DNA of 64,000 nt from Microthyrium microscopicum. Taxonomy: Eukaryota > Ascomycota > Dothideomycetes > Microthyriales > Microthyriaceae. The DNA is taken from contig MU004235.1 of the NCBI GenBank assembly GCA_010405405.1, positions 1,564,538 through 1,628,537 of the forward strand, written 5' to 3'. Position numbers and translations under genes: made by a program. Position 1 is the stretch's first letter. Each line of letters begins with the position of its first letter. The notes under the pieces are model-generated. The model was given only the letters and a program-made list of their open reading frames with translations. It made no database searches and was not told where the DNA came from. Shown piece after piece: positions 46,046 through 55,756 of this stretch.

Positions 46046-47395
46046 ATGATTAACAGACTATGTCGGTCGGTGGCGCACACGACTGTAAGGTGCGCTGTAA
46101 CTGGAACGCGTCATTTCTCTTCTTCGCTCGCGCATCGTGAGATTCGAAGCATTCGTGAATTACCAGATAGAGTATTTGCGACTTTCGATGGTTGGTTGAA
46201 CTTAGCCACGAGCAGTTCGAAAGACATCTAACTGTGGTATACAGAAACCAAAACTCATGAGCTTCTAGCTCTACACTGGCCAACTCCACCACGCAATGTC
46301 TTGATCACCAAGAAGGAAAGAAGTCCAGAGATAACAAGCTCTCTGACGGAACTGGCAAAACACATCTCCTCAACATATCCATCCATAGGTCTTATTCTGG
46401 AATCTGAAGTTGCAGCAGAACTCCATGAGCAACTTCCATTCCCTGTCTACACTATACAGGATGAAAACGTTGCCGACTATGCCGAGAAAGTCGATCTTGT
46501 AGCAACTCTAGGCGGAGACGGTACAATTCTCCACGCTTCCGCGTTATTCGCAACCTGCCAAAATGTACCGCCCGTATTGTCATTCAGTATGGGCACCCTC
46601 GGATTCCTAGGCGAATGGCGTTTCGACGAATACAAGCGCGCATTTCGAGAAGTCTACATGTCTGGAGCCGGAGTCCGATACGGCAGCAATCTGTTCGATG
46701 AACTACCAGCCAACGAGACTCAACAAGCTCAATCAAAGCAAGACATATCTCAAGATCTTCCTCCAGAATGGGCATCATTACGAGGAAAATCCATGGGCCA
46801 AGGACGATCAGCAAGGATTCTTCTTCGAAATAGGCTAAAGTGTCAGATCAGGAGTGCAGATGGAGCACCAACTTCTCCCGCTCCTACGTACGCGATGAAT
46901 GAAGTCATAATTCATCGAGGTCTTTCACCGCATCTTGCAGTTGTAGACGTCCTCATTGGAGGAAAGTTCCTTACTTCTGCCGTGGCTGATGGAATGATAG
47001 TCTCCACACCAACTGGCAGTACAGCATATAGTTTGTCAAGTGGCGGCTCTATAGTTCACCCTCTAGTATCTTCGTTGTTACTTACACCAATTTGTCCAAG
47101 AAGTCTGAGTTTCCGGCCGTTAGTCTTGCCGGCTCATGTTCCAATATCGTTGAGGTTGAGCACGCATAATCGAGCCAAAGAGATTGATGTCAGTATCGAT
47201 GGCATTCGCCAAAATCATGGACTTCAACAGGGGATGGAGGTTCATGTATGGGGAGAAGGCGTTCGTGATCGAGATGGAGTCTGGAGGGGAGGTGTACCCA
47301 GTGTTGTTCGAGGCAACAGAGACGGCACTGAGGACCACTGGGTCGGCGGGTTGAATGGCCTTCTCAAATTCAACTACCCTTTTGGGCAAGCCTGA
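46046..47395 (+). CDS. POS5: mitochondrial NAD(H) kinase Pos5
   Basis: Two exons, 46046-46190 and 46245-47395, give 431 aa. The 54-nt intron removes an in-frame TAA. It has a GTTGGT donor, CTAAC branch site and ATACAG acceptor, and joins PDRVFATFD to ETKTHELLALHWPTPPRNV. The N-terminus is an arginine/serine-rich presequence (MINRLCRSVAHTTVRCAVTG, then RHFSSSLAHR), as expected for mitochondrial import. The kinase has the NAD-kinase motif LGGDGTILHAS, the AMNEVIIHRG motif, and DGMIVSTPTGSTAYSLSSGG. Pos5 phosphorylates NADH/NAD+ to supply mitochondrial NADPH for antioxidant defence and Fe-S and arginine metabolism. Shares its promoter with VPS18. Confidence 0.93.
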
Positions 47396-47879
47396 ACTCT
47401 GATACCGAAACATAAGGCCACGGTTGAAAGTCAGTCTACCGGCGAGCACCTCGCTATCAACCAACAAACAACCTACAGTGTTCATACATTACTCCTGAAC
47501 ACGACGCATCCCGTTAACAGCACCTGGTACTGAAATTGATCATTTGCTGTACGAAGACATTAACAAGGCCCTTATGACAAAGAACGATGCCACTCTCTAG
47601 CAATCGAGGTATTTGAGACGTCAACATCAGGGTTAACAAAGAAAACTTCTATGAAAGCCTTTGTTTCAAAACTGAGTACATACTTCTCAACTGCATAGGA
47701 CATCATCACCGTACAAGATGCTATGGCTTCGCATACTTCAAGAGGAGTGTGGTAAACCGATGCTATATAAGGAAATTTGCCCATATTCTCTTCAATCATC
47801 TTGTTTCGACCATATCACCACATTTCCCTACTTGGAAAAGACCAAAACCAATACCGCGCACCATAGAGAAACGGAACCA
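47396..47879. other. intergenic or 5' leader
   Basis: 3' flank of POS5 and 5' side of the next gene. The downstream frame is open back to an ATG at 47718, so part of this may be coding if the longer start is used. Confidence 0.4.
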
Positions 47880-48689
47880 ATGGCTTTTAACTCTACTCCT
47901 TCGGGTGCTTATGCACCACTCAACATGGAGCGCGTTGGCTCTTTTCAAGATGCTACTCCAGCTGCTAGTTCGGCGTATTCTTCGGCATACTCGCAGCCAA
48001 CTCCAACCCGGGTTCCTGGCCTCGCTTCTCTGGGAAGAGACATTGTATACTGGGATCGTGTTTCCACTCAAGGAGAAGATGAATCCATCTCCACTGAACG
48101 AGCCACCCAAGATGGAGCATCTGATCGTCATGTCTACACTAATTCCCGTGAACAAATACACCAGGTCTTCGGGTTTGAGCCGGAGGAAGAGGAGGAAGAA
48201 GACGGCGAGGATGGGTTTCTGGGCATGCCATCAATCGATTCCGTGCTTGGAACTTTTCCAGCTACCTCTTCTTCCGTTACTGCTCCTACCCACAGCTCGG
48301 GGGCATCTCTTCATGTCCGTCCCTTGGCTATTCGTCGTCGCCATGCCATTTCTCCGATCGCTCTTACAGAGTCATCACCACCCTTGCGACCACAACCAGT
48401 TATCTCCACAAATGGCATATCCAACGGCTGTCAGACGGGATTCGGAAAATGCTCAAACAGCTCTGAGGCATCCCCAACACCAGCACCACAGCCAGGAAGT
48501 TCTAGTAAACTAAGCGACAAGGCTATCATTTCAATAGCGTGTGTCGGCGGAGCCATACTAGTCACCGGAATAGTCGGAGTTGTATTCTGCTGTATGCAGA
48601 AACGAGCTTACAAGCATCAGAGCAAAATGACTGATAAAATTCTCGACAAGATCGCACGACCCGAAAATAATTCTGCACCTGACAAATGA
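47880..48689 (+). CDS. single-pass membrane protein, unknown function
   Basis: 269 aa from MAFNSTPSG; the frame also opens at 47718 (323 aa). A Ser/Thr/Pro-rich, mostly disordered N-terminal region carries an acidic run (FEPEEEEEEDGEDGF) and a basic LAIRRRHAIS. A Gly/Val/Ile membrane helix follows near residues 220-242 (AIISIACVGGAILVTGIVGV), then a cytosolic CCMQKRAYK tail. No N-terminal signal is seen in the short form. The layout resembles fungal single-pass surface proteins (mid2-like stalk plus one helix) but no domain is recognisable. Confidence 0.6.
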   Translation: MAFNSTPSGAYAPLNMERVGSFQDATPAASSAYSSAYSQPTPTRVPGLASLGRDIVYWDRVSTQGEDESISTERATQDGASDRHVYTNSREQIHQVFGFEPEEEEEEDGEDGFLGMPSIDSVLGTFPATSSSVTAPTHSSGASLHVRPLAIRRRHAISPIALTESSPPLRPQPVISTNGISNGCQTGFGKCSNSSEASPTPAPQPGSSSKLSDKAIISIACVGGAILVTGIVGVVFCCMQKRAYKHQSKMTDKILDKIARPENNSAPDK

Positions 48690-49138
48690 ACCGTTCACTT
48701 CGTATTATGATTGTTGTCCATAATTTGGGCACCAAGTGTTTGAATAGAGAGTTGATTGTTTTATATCAGGAGCAGAGTAAAAGGAGATGCTATGGCAAAA
48801 TACACTTTGATTGAGCAGATCAAGTAGCGCCTGGAGAATACCATAACCTCCCCCTACTTTAAGAAATGACTACAAAGCTACTTTTGTGGGCCCAAGAATG
48901 AACGATATATGGGAAATGAAAGAAATGATTGTTTTCCAGTGCGATGTTACCCACAACCTACACCAAATGAATCAACTAGATTACCTACCTACCTACCTAC
49001 CTGGTACTCATTGCATTTCATGACTTTCTGGATCTTGCACATACCTGAAGTATACAAAGTGCTTAATGAAAGCATGTTCAAAGAGAATTGGAACATTCCA
49101 TGGGACTATTGTAGTTGTTTTGACCCACAGTTGTAGTT
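48690..49138. other. convergent intergenic gap with TACC microsatellite
   Basis: No gene. A (TACC) tetranucleotide run of about five units lies at 48982-49002. Confidence 0.5.
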
Positions 49139-51025
49139 TCATGTCTCTGATCTCTGCACGCTTGTCGACCTGTCCTCTGAACGAAGATCTCCTATCATAA
49201 CCATCTTGCCCAAAACCATACTACCTCTTCTAGTCCCATCGTAAATTCTTCTAGCCTCGAAACGCCACTCATTTGTCTTCTCCCTGTTTGCAAAAACAAC
49301 AACTAGTTTCTCCATCGGGGAGGAAGGGTTGTGCAATTGAATGACTTCTAAGAGCTTGACCACCTCATTTCGAGCAATTTCTTCATGGAATTCTGTGATG
49401 TAAAAGTCCTCTTGCTCGGTGTATATGTCATCACCTACTCTATAGTATACAATCAGCGTGTGAAGGTGCATAAAACTAGCAAGCGCGAGGTGGCAACTTT
49501 CGCTCTAAAACCAACTAGTGAGTGTAAGGCTACACACGTTCTTGAAAGCATTAAACTCACCCATTCTCTCAATCCACCGTTGTGATCATAAGGAGGGAAG
49601 TGTACTTCAAGTGTAAGGTGTTCTATCCTTGGTGCTTTGTTACTGAGTCTCCAAATCATTCCCTCATTCCACCCTCCCCACCAGGTCGTTTCGTGCGAAA
49701 TGCTAAGTTTACGAAGAGTCGGGCCATGCTGGTCCAGTATCGAAAGCCAGAGACGAGGTTTCTCGGCCAATGATTCTACCCCAGTTGGATTGTCCAGTTC
49801 GTCCGAACTACGAATATACCCGTGCCAATTATGATTGTCAGGCTCGGGTACCATCATTCCTGAGTTGTCCCAGCTTCGAATACACATTTCTTCTAGACCT
49901 TGAATACTGAGAAAGAATGTCTTTACGATATTTGCGTAAACGGGAGTTCCCCACGGTTGCGATCTGGGGCCCCAAATGCTTTGCAAACCCCAAGAAAATA
50001 CTTTTAGCCCAGGTACCTCCCCAGTGATGGCTTTTAGAAATGGATGCGGTGCGTAATGACCTACGTCTAGTCGCTGCAATGCTTGCCAGTTCATTCTGTT
50101 CTTCCAGCAGATACTGTAATCTGTGTCAAGATTATAGCTACTTGGTCCCGGAATTCGAAGCTCTTCTAGAGCCGGGAGACTGTTTGCTGTCGCTTCAAGC
50201 CATAGGCGAGTTGGTCCAGTATCCTTGCCGTCAAGGTCTGCAATTGCCATCTGGGAATTTTGGTTCATTAGTTTTAGGACTCGCAGTCCTGAACTGTTCA
50301 TGATGATATCTGTTAGCCGCCGGTACTCGGTGTAGACTCTCTCTAGCCATTCATGTGATAAGACAGTGATGCTCAAAGTGTATAGCTGGGGGCTGTTTAG
50401 GAGGGTCGTATCCAAAGTCTGGTCTGGGTGACGATCAAGTAAAGTCGCGTGTAATCTAGCGCGAGGCCAAGCATCGTGAAATATGTGCAGCACCGGCAAA
50501 GGGATAGGGTTTGAAGTCGTCCATCTGAGACTCACTTAGCTCGATCTTTGCGTTGAATGACGAAGCTTACCGGAAAACCTCCAGATGATGGAGGTTTCTC
50601 AAAACCTTGACTAGAGTCTCTTCTGAGATACTGCTAAATAGCTCTTGCGTCATGGGCCCAATTTCCAGATCGCGTACATAACGAGAAATGGAATCTTTGG
50701 TGTCTGCCAGCCTCAAAACGATCCCTTGAGTAACAGCTAACGATGCATTCGGCAGAGGGGATTTGATAAGATTGTACTGGCCAAGGAAAGCGGGTGCTTC
50801 GAGTTCATCCTCAATATGAAGAGCCTCATTGCGTAAAGCGATTTTTCGGTAAAAGCAAGGTTCCGCAGCTTCTGCAGCTTGCTTCGACGCCAGTCGAAAC
50901 GATTCAAGAGACATTGGATTGTCGTTATAAAGCTACCATTTATTAGTTCATGGCTGAGCAACGTCTACAGCACCAACCTCAAACATAACGCAATTCAGCG
51001 TCTCGGCTGGAAGTGAAAATAGCAT
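49139..51025 (-). CDS. F-box-like protein
   Basis: Four exons, 51025-50978, 50932-50571, 50524-49561 and 49504-49139, give 579 aa. The first exon is 48 nt (MLFSLPAETLNCVMFE). A 45-nt intron (GTTGGT donor) joins it to LYNDNPMSLESFRLASKQAA, which completes an F-box. The rest has irregular Leu-rich segments (LPALEELRIPGPSS, LQRLDVGHYAPHP, LEEMCIRSWDNS, LRKLSISHETTWWGGW) like the LRR region of other fungal F-box proteins. A basic C-terminal end follows (EKTNEWRFEARRIYDGTRRG). Probably an SCF substrate receptor with unknown target. Exons 2-4 are secure by frame and splice signals; the tiny first exon is supported by the F-box fit. Confidence 0.78.
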
Positions 51026-52108
51026 TGTTGCGATTGTTAATTTTTTGAACGCTTTCGGATCGTCAGACCATCAGATAGGGTTTTGATTAGGACTAAGCTT
51101 GGTAACAGAAATTATGATGCATGCAGCAGAGTTACGGCGCCGCCAGATATTGCGACTCTCAAGATGCCGAGTGAGCAATATATGTATCGAATCAATCCCC
51201 TGGGGCCTTGACCGGCAAAGCTGGGCCCCTCCATCAAATAATGCCCGATCCAGGGCACGCATCGTACGACAAGGCTGACTCCAAATATTTTCATGAGCTG
51301 CTGGATGGGATATGGATTGGAGGTACACTTTTGATAGACCCTTATAATACAAAATAATTAGTCTCTTTATGTGTAGCATACCTTGGGTACCTACCTACTA
51401 TACTGCGCGGTGGGGTGTATAGGTCGTGCTCTCTGGGTACTGTCCGTCAGGAAGGAATGTCTACATCACTGATGTATAAACCACTTCCCTACATATCAAC
51501 ATTATGTCAACTTTGACAGTAATATTAGAAACATGTCAACAAGTTGTCAAATAACAGAAGTGGAGTCCCTAATCTGTTACTGAAGTCAGTATCCAGGAAG
51601 CATGTCTCCTGAGGTCCCTTCGGTCCTACTATGACGGCTCATAACCTGTGCTAGTAATTGTAATTTTCTGCCAAGCTACGTTACCTCGAGGTAGAAACTA
51701 AACGATAACAAATCGCCTCGAACTCAAGTTCAAAAGCAACAGTGGCCAACCATGTTTCGCGTCGAAGGTAATAAAGGTACTGTGGCATAGAGCGAGAAAT
51801 ACTGCAATAGCCAAACCTTAGGCGCACTCAGCCATGACTCGAGTTGCCCAACACGCCGCAGCTCACCACTTAACTTCAGGGAACCTTCGATTGATTCTTA
51901 TTTTGTTCTAGCGAGCTAAAGTCGAAGCGGGTGGAGGAAAGATGATTCACCAATCATTTCCTTTCTTCTCCTTCGAGCCAGCTCATGCAGAGTGGCGCAG
52001 CGAAGAAGTCTTTCGTCAGGCTGGACCTCGAGCAACCTCACCACTCCTCCGTCGTTGCCAAAACCTAGCAATGAACACCATCTTTGCCAGTATCAACACA
52101 TCTCAAAA
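51026..52108. other. intergenic, no gene seen
   Basis: Divergent promoter region of 1.1 kb between the F-box-like gene and the membrane-protein gene. No coherent frame. Confidence 0.45.
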
Positions 52109-54046
52109 ATGCCGCTGTTCGGGAAAGCTAACGAAACCGCTCAGTGGCATCCCGAGTCCAATTATCGAGGAACATACAGCCTCCTGTCATCATGTCTTAT
52201 CACGATGAGCTTGTGCGTATGGACTTCGGTGCATCTCAACTTGCCTGAGCACAATAAAGCTTACCAGCAAAAATGGAGAAAAGTAAAATGGCTAGTAATA
52301 GCGTTGTTTGCTCCGGAAGTGGTCGCTTGGATAGCCTTTGAGCAAAATCAAGAGGCTAAGAGACTCCGGCGTAAAGTAAGAGAAGCACTAGGCCAACCGC
52401 AAGCCCGATCGACTGTTGAAATTTTACGCAGCTGGACGAAAAAGGTGCTGATATTTGGCCACACCGACACCTGTCACGACCAGGAAGCCAAGGCTGGCGA
52501 TGAATCTACTTCTACGAAGAGACACCTATGGAGCTTAACACACAGCCACTTCGCCATCATGGGCGGATTCGCTTTTGATACCAGTCGCAGCGAAGCGAAC
52601 TTCCTGCCAGATGGACGCACCCGACTCCCGCTGACAAGCCTTGGTATCCATCAACTCACTGAAGCAGCACCATCACTTCTGCCGGATCTTTCGGAGTCTG
52701 AAATCAAAGACAAGAGCAAGGCGAACGGTCTAGGCAAGACAATCGTATGCTCTCAGGCTCTCTGGTTTTGCTTGCAATGCATTTCGCGACTCGCGCATGG
52801 CTCCGCAATAAGTCTGCTGGAGTTGAACACTTTTGCTCATGCGCTATGCACCCTGCTGACTTACATTCTCTGGTGGAATAAACCTTTTGACGTGGAGGAA
52901 CCTATCGTCATTCGGGGCTTAGATGCAGATATATTGTGCGCTGGAATGTGTATGAGAAGTTCAATTGGAACCATCCGGAAAGCGGCAGGTTTCCAGCCTG
53001 ATAAGTACTTGAAGGGACATATCTGGTTCGAGAGACATGGCGAGATTGCTTCAATTGACTTCGGATTACTGGAAGCCTTGATACTTCACGTGCAACCGAA
53101 TCCTGATGCAAACGCACGCGGACTGCCAATCTACGCAGATGCTTCATGTCATTGGCAGGGTCGTCTACTTCAACATGACGACCGAAACCAGCCTGAACTG
53201 TCATCTGTAAAATTCAATGTAACGCCAGCAATTAAAGTTGGTCATGATGGAGGACTGAAGCTTCAACTTTACATGGGACAAAGCCTGTTCGGTTTTGGAT
53301 TTCGGCGAGACAAACATGATTACTTCATTCCCACTTCCATTGCCAATCTTTTCGCCGGCCTCTTTCTGGATCCAACTGCTGCGAGTTTAGGGATATTGAC
53401 TATGCGTAGGCCATATGTTGAGCTTAACTCCGACGACATTCTCTGCTTCAAGCTTGCAGCTAGTTGTTACGGCAAATACATGAGCGTCTGCCGTTGCCCT
53501 TCCCCGGGGTCAACCTACAAGCACAATCCGGCACATGATCATCGTAAGTGGTGGCTTAGAGAGTATATGATTCCACGCGTGTCAAACTGGCCAAACCCTT
53601 CCATAAACGTCGATGCCGATGATAGCTTCTGGTTAGCAATGTTGAGCTTTACATTCGCTGGACTGGCCTACGGCTCTCTTCACTTGCTAGCCTGGCATGC
53701 GCCACTGCTCACTCGGACCGAAGTTTACATGTGGCGAATTTCGGGCCTCTTTTTAGCTGCGTATGGAGGAGCCTTCGTAATGTTCGTCATGGCGTTGGGC
53801 TTGCCGTTTGCGTATCTAGGGAGATCAAAATGGGGGCAATCATTGCCCAGGCAGTTGCAAGATCGCCTCAAAGTGATTTTAGGTTATTTGCTCATGATAC
53901 CTTTGCTTGTCATCGGAGCGGGTGGCTTACTGTACGTCTTTGCCCGAGTTTTTCTGGTGGTTGAATGCTTTATTAGTATTCCTCATCTGCCAGACTCCGT
54001 TTTCGAGGTCCCGCAATGGACACAGTTCTTTCCACACGTTATATGA
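52109..54046 (+). CDS. multi-pass membrane protein, uncharacterised fungal family
   Basis: 645 aa from MPLFGKANETAQWHPESNYR. The frame is open further upstream but has no ATG there. Near the N-terminus, YRGTYSLLSSCLITMSLCVW, TSVHLNLP, then KWRKVKWLVIALFAPEVVAW match a common ascomycete family of unknown function. In that family an Arg-Gly-Thr helix, an HLN(V/L)P motif and an APE motif recur. A further helix lies near 250-285 (WWNKPFDVEEP follows), and three or four helices fill the C-terminus (about 510-640). The SLTHSHFAIMGGFAFD segment in the middle is also typical. Not a transporter of any class I recognise. Confidence 0.78.
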   Translation: MPLFGKANETAQWHPESNYRGTYSLLSSCLITMSLCVWTSVHLNLPEHNKAYQQKWRKVKWLVIALFAPEVVAWIAFEQNQEAKRLRRKVREALGQPQARSTVEILRSWTKKVLIFGHTDTCHDQEAKAGDESTSTKRHLWSLTHSHFAIMGGFAFDTSRSEANFLPDGRTRLPLTSLGIHQLTEAAPSLLPDLSESEIKDKSKANGLGKTIVCSQALWFCLQCISRLAHGSAISLLELNTFAHALCTLLTYILWWNKPFDVEEPIVIRGLDADILCAGMCMRSSIGTIRKAAGFQPDKYLKGHIWFERHGEIASIDFGLLEALILHVQPNPDANARGLPIYADASCHWQGRLLQHDDRNQPELSSVKFNVTPAIKVGHDGGLKLQLYMGQSLFGFGFRRDKHDYFIPTSIANLFAGLFLDPTAASLGILTMRRPYVELNSDDILCFKLAASCYGKYMSVCRCPSPGSTYKHNPAHDHRKWWLREYMIPRVSNWPNPSINVDADDSFWLAMLSFTFAGLAYGSLHLLAWHAPLLTRTEVYMWRISGLFLAAYGGAFVMFVMALGLPFAYLGRSKWGQSLPRQLQDRLKVILGYLLMIPLLVIGAGGLLYVFARVFLVVECFISIPHLPDSVFEVPQWTQFFPHVI

Positions 54047-54602
54047 ATACCGGTGAATATCACCATACATATTGCACTTTTGGAGGACATTACAGACAGC
54101 CCACGTATTAGTAACCTCAAATTAGATATTTGGACGACGTTGGCAGCAGGAACATACCTGCCTTCCAGGCAGATCGATGGTAGTAGACATCACTGTTCAT
54201 ACGCAACACATAGAACCCCAAATAATATGTAATGGATGCGAATCCTCGTTGCTCATATATCGTCCCAAATGCCATCCTCCAGTACTTCGAGGACCTTTCG
54301 AGTCTCATGTCGTCGTTAAATGATTAAGAATATGCCAATCGCTCAAACTTGTCCTGGGAGACCAGTTATACATCTACGCCATGTATACAAAACGCATGAA
54401 ATGGCCTATGAGATGAAGACTCCGGGAGATGAAGGCTCCGACTTTCCAAATCCATCGCTATGCCACCGGTAACATTCAAGATATTGACCCATAATATCGT
54501 TCACACCATCACTAAGACTGACTGGACGCCGGTTTCCGTCCAATAACTACGTAACTACCTTCAAATTAGCTTCGACCTCTTCGTTTCTCTTCAGGGATCC
54601 AC
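54047..54602. other. convergent intergenic gap
   Basis: No gene seen between the two convergent genes. Confidence 0.45.
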
Positions 54603-55756
54603 TTACAAAGGAATATAGCTATGCATCTTATTACTCGGCAACTCCTTCTTCAGCCTCATAATCGCCATCTCCAACTCCTCCAACGTCAACCCACATTCCT
54701 TCGTCCACCCCCTCATCATAAAACCCCTCGCGCCTTCTAGCACATTCATCAATTCGTATGCGCCTATCCTCTTCATTCTCGGATCTTTCGGCCACGGGCT
54801 ACTCGGCACTTTCAATACATATTCCTCCACCGCCTCAAAGCCCGCCTCCACAAACCACTGCTTGAAGCGTTTGGCGGAGTCGGGCTCACAGTTTATTAGA
54901 GCGCCAGCTTTTTCCCACACGTCTGCTAGTTGCATGTACGCGGAGGTGGGGTCGAGGGTATTATCGTCTGTTGCAGGCTGCGGGTGGATTGCGCAGAATT
55001 CTACGTAGCCGCCGGGCTTGACGTGGGTGAAGGCTTGGGAGACTAGTTTGGGCCAGTCGCGGATTGCTTGGTAGAGGTCGCGGAGATGGATGTAGTCGAA
55101 GTGGTTTTCTTGGAATGTCCAGTCCAGTTCCGCATCGTCAATCTGAAAGTTGCAGTTTGGTGGCACCCATTGTGGTTGCACAGGCGCAATATCTGTGCCG
55201 ATTACAGAGCAGGAGGGATATTTGTCAGCGAAATCGATGGCCCAGATACCCGTACCGCAGCCGATGTCGAGGGCGTTTTGGGGGTCTTCGGGGAGGGGTG
55301 CGAGGAAGTGCTTGTTTTGCATTAGGAGGTAGTATTTTGTGTGATTTAAATCTAGGCGGTCTAATTCTTCGTCGTCGATGGGGAGGAGATACTCTAATAC
55401 GAACTTAGTCGAGGTTATTGGGAAAATATTGGTAGTTGGTTGGTGTCAGGGGCATATAAGGAAGTCACGATGGGCATGGTGTTGAGTTCTTGGAAGAGGC
55501 GCTTACCGTGTTTGCCGTAGTTGGCATACATGCGGCCATTTTCTATGTGACCTTGCCGTATTTCCGAGGCGATGCTGGATAGTAAACTTGACGTTGAACT
55601 CTCTTGGTATCCTTCATCGTCTGGATTGTCATTGTCTGCTTCAAGGGGGCCAGCATGATGTGTTGTCGCAATGTCGTCTTGTGTGGTGGTGGTTGGAAGA
55701 GCAGTAGTAGCAGCGGAAGGTCCAGAACCAGAACCGCTAGCAGACGCGTCGGCCAT
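54603..55756 (-). CDS. LaeA/TAM-like SAM-dependent methyltransferase
   Basis: Two exons, 55756-55507 and 55393-54603, give 346 aa. The 113-nt intron (GTAAGC...ATTAG) joins YGKH to EYLLPIDDEELDRLDLNH. An Ala/Ser/Thr-rich disordered N-terminus precedes the segment EGYQESSTSSLLSSIASEIR, then HIENGRMYANYG, typical of this fungal family. The SAM motif I is ALDIGCGTGIWAIDFADKYP, with the acidic end of strand 2 in VIGTDIAPVQP and post-motifs HLRDLYQAIRDWP and VKPGGYVEF. Members of the LaeA-like family range from regulators of secondary metabolism to enzymes of unknown substrate. This gene resembles the broad family and not LaeA itself, so no gene symbol is given. Confidence 0.85.

Noticed and set aside
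48982-49002. TACC repeats as telomere-like or CRISPR-like array
   Set aside because: Only about five tetranucleotide units without spacers and not the TTAGGG motif; an ordinary microsatellite.
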